Positions 41,994-46,529 of a stretch of DNA of 46,529 nucleotides are shown here, piece by piece. The notes below the pieces were generated by a model. That model saw only the letters and a list, made by a program, of their open reading frames with translations, searched no databases and was not told the origin of the DNA. A program made the translations under genes and the position numbers. Source of the DNA: Triparma columacea (taxonomy: Eukaryota; Sar; Bolidophyceae; Parmales; Triparmaceae); assembly GCA_030267965.1 (NCBI GenBank), contig BRYA01000303.1, forward strand, positions 8,487-55,015, read 5' to 3'. Position 1 is the first letter of the stretch. Every line of letters starts with the position of its first letter.

Positions 41994-44120
41994 ATGCAGA
42001 AAACTCTAATCCTTATTTTAGCGTCCTTTTGTTCATCCACAGCGTTGATATGTCCGTCAAATCTCCTCAGTATGAACCAGGCGCGTAAATATCGTCTTAG
42101 TAATGAAATATCAAACCCAGTGAAGAAATCAATGATGAAAGTCCATCTCAATACAATCTTATACGCTAATTCTAATAATAAGAGAGGAACAAATGGACGT
42201 AGTGGGAGTTCAACAGGGGGCAAGAATGTAAAACGAAAGAATAACAACAAGAAAAATGGAAAAAATAAAGGAACTGCAAGCTCTATGGGTGGAGATGGAG
42301 GAAGGTGAGAGCCAATGGACCTGATTTCGGGATTCAGAGCTTGAGAAAGATGTTACAATTGGTAGAGAGATCAAGAGGAAGGGGAAAAGAAGCGCACCTC
42401 ATGCTAAAACCTCCATCATTCTCTCCCCCCCCCAATCATCTGCCTCCCCGCCCTAACTCCTACTTTCTCCACACCAGCAAGGATAAGAAACAACAGATAA
42501 AGGGTATCCAAGGCAACGAGGGCAGGCACATGCCTCCCTGGAGCATCGGTGGCAAGAAGGTTGGAAAGGACAAGAAGAAAGGAGTCTCGAGTGGTGTTGG
42601 TGTAGGGGTTGAGGACAAGTACTATGACGACGATGATGACAACAGCACCGAAGTCTACGATTATGACCACGAAGACTACGGCGACGACGACTACGCCGGC
42701 TCCTCCTCATCATCCACCTCCTCCCCCAATTCAATAGCCCTTAACGATCCCACCCTCCTCTCCCTTTCCCGTTGGCGTTCCTTCAACCCTTTCAAGGGCC
42801 CTCCCCTGTCGCTCAACTTCATGGGATCCTACGAGGGGGAACCGGTAACAACGGGAGTCCCGGAAGTGGCGTTTGTCGGGAGGAGCAATGCGGGGAAAAG
42901 CAGCTTGCTTAACGCACTTATTAAAGCTAGCGTTAACGGGGGGAATGCGGAGAGGAAAAGCGATATGGTGAGTGGGGGTTTTTGGGAGGGGAGAGAGGGG
43001 ATGGAGAACGGTTTTGAGGAAACTCGTGGTAGGGGTATCGGGAATGTAATTCTAAAAAAATACTCAAACACATCCTCTCACCCCCCACCCTCCTTCAGGC
43101 TCGTGTCGGTAAGACACCCGGTGCAACAGCGGCTGTAAATTTCTACCAGGTATCCCGTTCAAGTAAGCGTGTGTTATCCTTCGTCGATCTCCCAGGTTTC
43201 GGTTACGCCAAGTTAAGCAAGGGTCGAAAGTCTGAAATCGAGGGTTTGGCTGAACGGTACCTAGCGAAAAGCAGGGCCATTAGCTTGGTCGTGCTGCTTG
43301 TCGACGCTAGGAGGGAGGTTGCGGAGGAGGATAAAGCTGTCCTAGCGGCGTTATACGATATGGGTTTGAGTGTTTGCGTGGTTGCTACGAAGATTGATAA
43401 GATTGGTAAGGATTGGAGTAGGGAGAGGGACGTCGTTAGTTACGGGCTAGGCCTCCCTGAGGGGCAGCCGCTTGGGTGCAGCAGTAAAGACGGGAGAGGG
43501 GTTAGGGAACTCTGGGGGGTTATCAGAGAGACGGCTAGAGACCTTACGGATAGAATCAAGGGAGAAGATGAGGGGGGGGAGGGGGAGGGGAGGATTGAGG
43601 ATGGGGAAGGAGGAGGGGAGGAGTACAAGGAGGTGAGATACAAGTGGGGGGGGGGAGAAAGTGGAGGGAGTGGAGGAAGTCACTGTTTTTAGTGAGGGGG
43701 GTGAACCTATAACTTTCTATTTGCTAACCATCCGCCATCATCTCCCTCCCTGTCTCTCTCTCTTTCTCTCTCTCCCCCAAACCCTGCAGGACGACGAGCT
43801 AATGTACAACCAGGGCTACGACTGGGTGGTAGGTGGCGACGTATTCTACGAGGGCGACTCTGGGGACTTGGACTGGGGGGAGGAGGTGAGAATTATGAGA
43901 TGGAGGGAGGAGGGAGCACATCGGATATCATGCTAACCTTAAAAACGCACGATTACATAACGCTTGACCTTAATAGGGGGAGATTGACGGTGAAGAGAAG
44001 GAAATTTGGGATCATAACGAGGAGAATAGGAGGAGGCAGATGGAGGAGAACAGTAGGCTGACAGTCAAGGAGAGCTTGAAGAGGCTAAACGACATGGAAA
44101 AGCGGGGGACGAAGTTTTGA
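41994..44120 (+). CDS. engB: EngB/YihA-type GTPase with targeting sequence, 5 exons, 524 aa
   Basis: Exons 41994-42304, 42478-42967, 43099-43632, 43790-43885 and 43977-44120 join in phase. The N-terminus (MQKTLILILASFCSSTALIC) is a signal peptide followed by a basic Asn/Lys-rich stretch, as in bipartite plastid-targeting sequences. An acidic Tyr/Asp insert (YYDDDDDNSTE, then HEDYGDDDYAG) precedes the G domain. G motifs: G1 GRSNAGKSS (about 238-246), G2 KTPGAT (272-277), G3 DLPGFGYA (297-304), G4 TKID (364-367), and SSKDGRGVRELW for G5. Bacterial EngB is about 210 aa and helps large-subunit ribosome assembly; a plastid role is inferred. The C-terminal extension of about 90 residues is charged and coiled-coil-like. 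Introns follow the G-rich/C-rich pattern. Confidence 0.93.
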
Positions 44121-44592
44121 TCGTAGTTCTTAGTCTTTGCTAATATAATCCTTTTGGATGTAAAAAAAGATGTTTGTCCATTCTCCCTTACGTCTACCGC
44201 CTCCCCCAGAAACCCGGCCCGTTCCATCCGCGGTTGCACCCCCGCCCTCGCCGTCGCCATCTGCAAGATATACTGCATCCCCGCGTGTCTCTCATGATGT
44301 CCTACCTGCGATGCCCCCTTCATCCCCTTGCCTCTCAAGGAAAAAGCACCTCCTTCTGCCTGTCTTTTTGGGTGTTGGATCTCTTTCTGTTGTAAAGACA
44401 AACACAACTCTACACAACTACACAACTACAAACTCAAACCCATACCTACCACATACTTACCCCTATCTTTCACCGTATCCCCCACGTACCCCATACCCCC
44501 CACTACCTGGAGATACTTCTAAATATCCTCGGACCCCCTCGAACCCTTGCCTTCTCCTACCTCTCCATTTAAGGCCTAACCTTCACCATAAG
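44121..44592. other. Intergenic region
   Basis: 472 bases between EngB and the DUF285 gene. A + frame is open from 44170 through to the DUF285 start, with an ATG at 44170, but it encodes an unlikely Pro/Ser/His-rich segment placed before a perfect signal peptide. I therefore treat it as leader or promoter. Confidence 0.5.
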
Positions 44593-46529
44593 ATGATAAC
44601 CATGCTCTCACTCATCCTGACCCTCTTGTCAGGGACCGTCGTCCTTGGATTCCAGCCTACGACCAAACAAGCATTGAAGGATGCCATCAATTCTCACCTT
44701 AGTGGAACTTCCGACAATGGTCCCATCAACAATTGGGATACCTCCTTGATCACCGACATGTCGTACCTGTTTTGTGGTTATCAATACAGCTCAAGTTGCT
44801 ATTGTCGTAGTTTAGGAAATTGTGATTTGTACCAACAATTCAATGAGGATATCTCAGGATGGGACACTTCCAAGGTTACTTCTATGTCATACATGTTTAG
44901 GAGCGCCTGGGACTTCAATCAGGATATCTCAGGATGGGACACTTCCCAGGTTACTTCTATGTCATACATGTTTATGAGCGCCTCCAACTTCAATCAGGAT
45001 ATCTCAGGATGGGATACGTCCCAGGTTACTTCTATGACATGGATGTTTTACGGCGCCTCCAACTTCAATCAGGATATCTCAGGATGGAACGTATGTGCAT
45101 GTACTGATTTCTACGAAATGTTTCTCTACTCAGGATATTCCGGATCCTCCTTATCCACGGCACAATGCACGGGCTGCCCTTCCGGTAGGTACACGGAGGG
45201 AACTGGAGAATATGTCCAAGGAGGAAACCCATGCCAAGGTACGTTTGTTCCGTATGTGTGTGTGGGGGGCCCGTCCAAGTTTGTTTCTTCTCGAGAACTG
45301 GGGTTTCTTCGATTTTGGGAGGGGGGTCCGTCCAAGGGGGGGTCCGAGGGGTCAAGGGGGTGAAAAAAAAACGAGTCACACACACACAAAATATCTAACA
45401 CAAGAAAAAACACCAAAACTACAGGATGCGCAGCAGGCAAATACTCGTCCACAACTGCAGCTACGTCAGAATCGACATGTCAAGGTAAGTTTGTTTCTTC
45501 TTGAGAACCGGGGGTTCTTAGATTTTCGGAGGGGGTACGAGGGGGGTCCTAGGGGTCAAGGTGGTGGGAAAAAACAAGTCACACGCCAAAGACAAAATAT
45601 CTAACTAACATAAGAAAAAACGCGAAAAACCACAGGATGTGAAGCCGGCAAACACTCTGGTGAGGCAGCAACAACATGTCAAGGTGAGTTTGTTTCTTTT
45701 GAGAACCTTTGAGAACCGGGGTCTTCGATTTAGGGAGGAAGGTTTGTCCGAGGGTCACAAAATAATTTAACACCGAAGAAAAACGCGAAAAACCACAGAA
45801 TGCGAAGCCGGCAAATACTTCTCAGAGGCAGCGTCAACATGCGTCGAAGAATGCCCCGCGGGAACCTACGCTTTGGCCTCAACCTCAGCATGCGACAGGT
45901 GCCAAGCGGGAACCTATTCTGGAGTAGAGGGAGCCACTGCTGCCACAACGTGTCAAGGTGAGTTTGTTTCTTTTGAAGAACCCGAACTTGTTTTGGTTGG
46001 TTTGTTTCGGGGGGTTCAGGGTCGCGTTGGGGGTGTCCGAAGGGTGTGGGCCGAGTGTGGGAGGATCCAATTTGCTCGGGTTTGTTCGGGGGGAAAACAC
46101 CAAAAACTCACATGTACGTCAACCCCCAAATGATCCACAAACAAACACCAAAACCTCAGCATGTGGGGCGGGAACCTACTCCTCAGTGGAGGGTGCCACA
46201 ACATTATCGACATGCACTACTTGCGGGGCAGGAACATACTCCGGGGAGGCAGCTTCAGTATGCGACATGTGCCAAGCGGGAACCTATTCTGGAGTAGAGG
46301 GAGCTACTGCTGCCACAACGTGTCAAGGTGAGAATGTTTCTTTTGGAGAACCTAAACCTATTTGTGTTGGTTTGTTTAAGGGGGGTACGGGTCGTTTTTG
46401 GGGGTGTCCGAGGGGTGTTTGCCGGGTGGAGAGATCTGATTTGTTCGGGTTTGTTCAGCGTGTCAACACAAGAAAACTCACACGTACATCAAACCCAAAA
46501 TGATCCACATACGAACGCAAAAATCTTAG
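44593..46529 (+). CDS. Secreted DUF285 repeat protein with Cys-rich modules (partial 3')
   Basis: Exons 44593-45238, 45425-45484, 45636-45683, 45799-45957 and 46160-46327 are visible, giving about 360 aa before the window ends. The start [20 protein letters not shown] is a signal peptide. Four DUF285 (BspA-like) repeats of the type [20 protein letters not shown] follow. Then come short Cys-rich modules such as [32 protein letters not shown] and [17 protein letters not shown], which resemble ephrin-receptor/TNFR-like GTYS repeats. Every visible intron interrupts after the first base of a Gly, Glu or Ala codon (phase 1), and nearly every exon ends TGTCAAG. The last bases (AAAAATCTTAG, ending 46529) look like the next acceptor. 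It is likely a cell-surface or extracellular adhesion protein. Confidence 0.88.

Noticed and set aside
44170..44592. Upstream extension of the DUF285 protein from ATG 44170
   Set aside because: It would bury a perfect signal peptide behind 141 residues of Pro/Ser/His-rich sequence.

Overview
The window is nuclear DNA of a eukaryotic alga. It has dense genes with short GT-AG introns, no rRNA or recognisable tRNA, and a gene set that mixes conserved eukaryotic proteins (proteasome alpha-4, RuvB-like 2, CFAP52, JMJD8-like, TMEM230-like, a mitochondrial BCKDH E1-beta) with an EngB-type GTPase carrying a secretory-looking N-terminus, as expected for a plastid protein in an alga with a red secondary plastid. 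CFAP52 implies a flagellate stage or ancestry. BspA-like leucine-rich-repeat genes, DUF285 repeats and expanded orphan membrane proteins suggest an ochrophyte stramenopile. A bolidophyte/parmalean is my guess, not something the sequence proves.

Layout. 1-5.9 kb: BCKDHB first exon (-), a low-complexity hypothetical (+), RUVBL2 (-, 5 exons) and PSMA7 (+). 6.4-8.8 kb: seven intron-like units in tandem, each carrying a structured core with box C/D-like ends; this is the most unusual part of the window. 8.8-17.1 kb: a short LRR gene, JMJD8-like (-), a DUF1415-like protein (+), a METTL21-type methyltransferase (-) whose second intron holds a lone sense-oriented copy of the array core, and a helical-repeat protein with an MBD-like motif (+). 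17.4-24.0 kb: a multi-pass membrane protein (+), a second MBD-like protein (+) sharing a segmental duplication with the first, and an LRR gene (-). 24.3-35.5 kb: a kinase-like type II membrane protein (+), an AP2-like protein (-), CFAP52 (+, 6 exons), TMEM230-like (-), a secreted ankyrin protein (+), a degenerate trypsin-ankyrin fusion (-, 7 exons), a TruC-like pseudouridine synthase (+) and a DIX-like protein (-). 35.7-41.7 kb: two large LRR genes in tandem (-). 42.0-46.5 kb: EngB (+, 5 exons) and a secreted DUF285/Cys-rich protein (+) that runs off the window.

Splice models were derived by joining frames at GT-AG sites. In the spliced genes the exon lengths keep phase, and where a family is known the joined protein keeps its conserved motifs. 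The candidate new element is the 132-133 nt core family: it sits in intron-like units, has an 8-bp closing stem next to C-like and D-like boxes, and contains two windows that vary in sequence but hardly in length. I infer a box C/D-like intronic RNA family; no RNA evidence was available.
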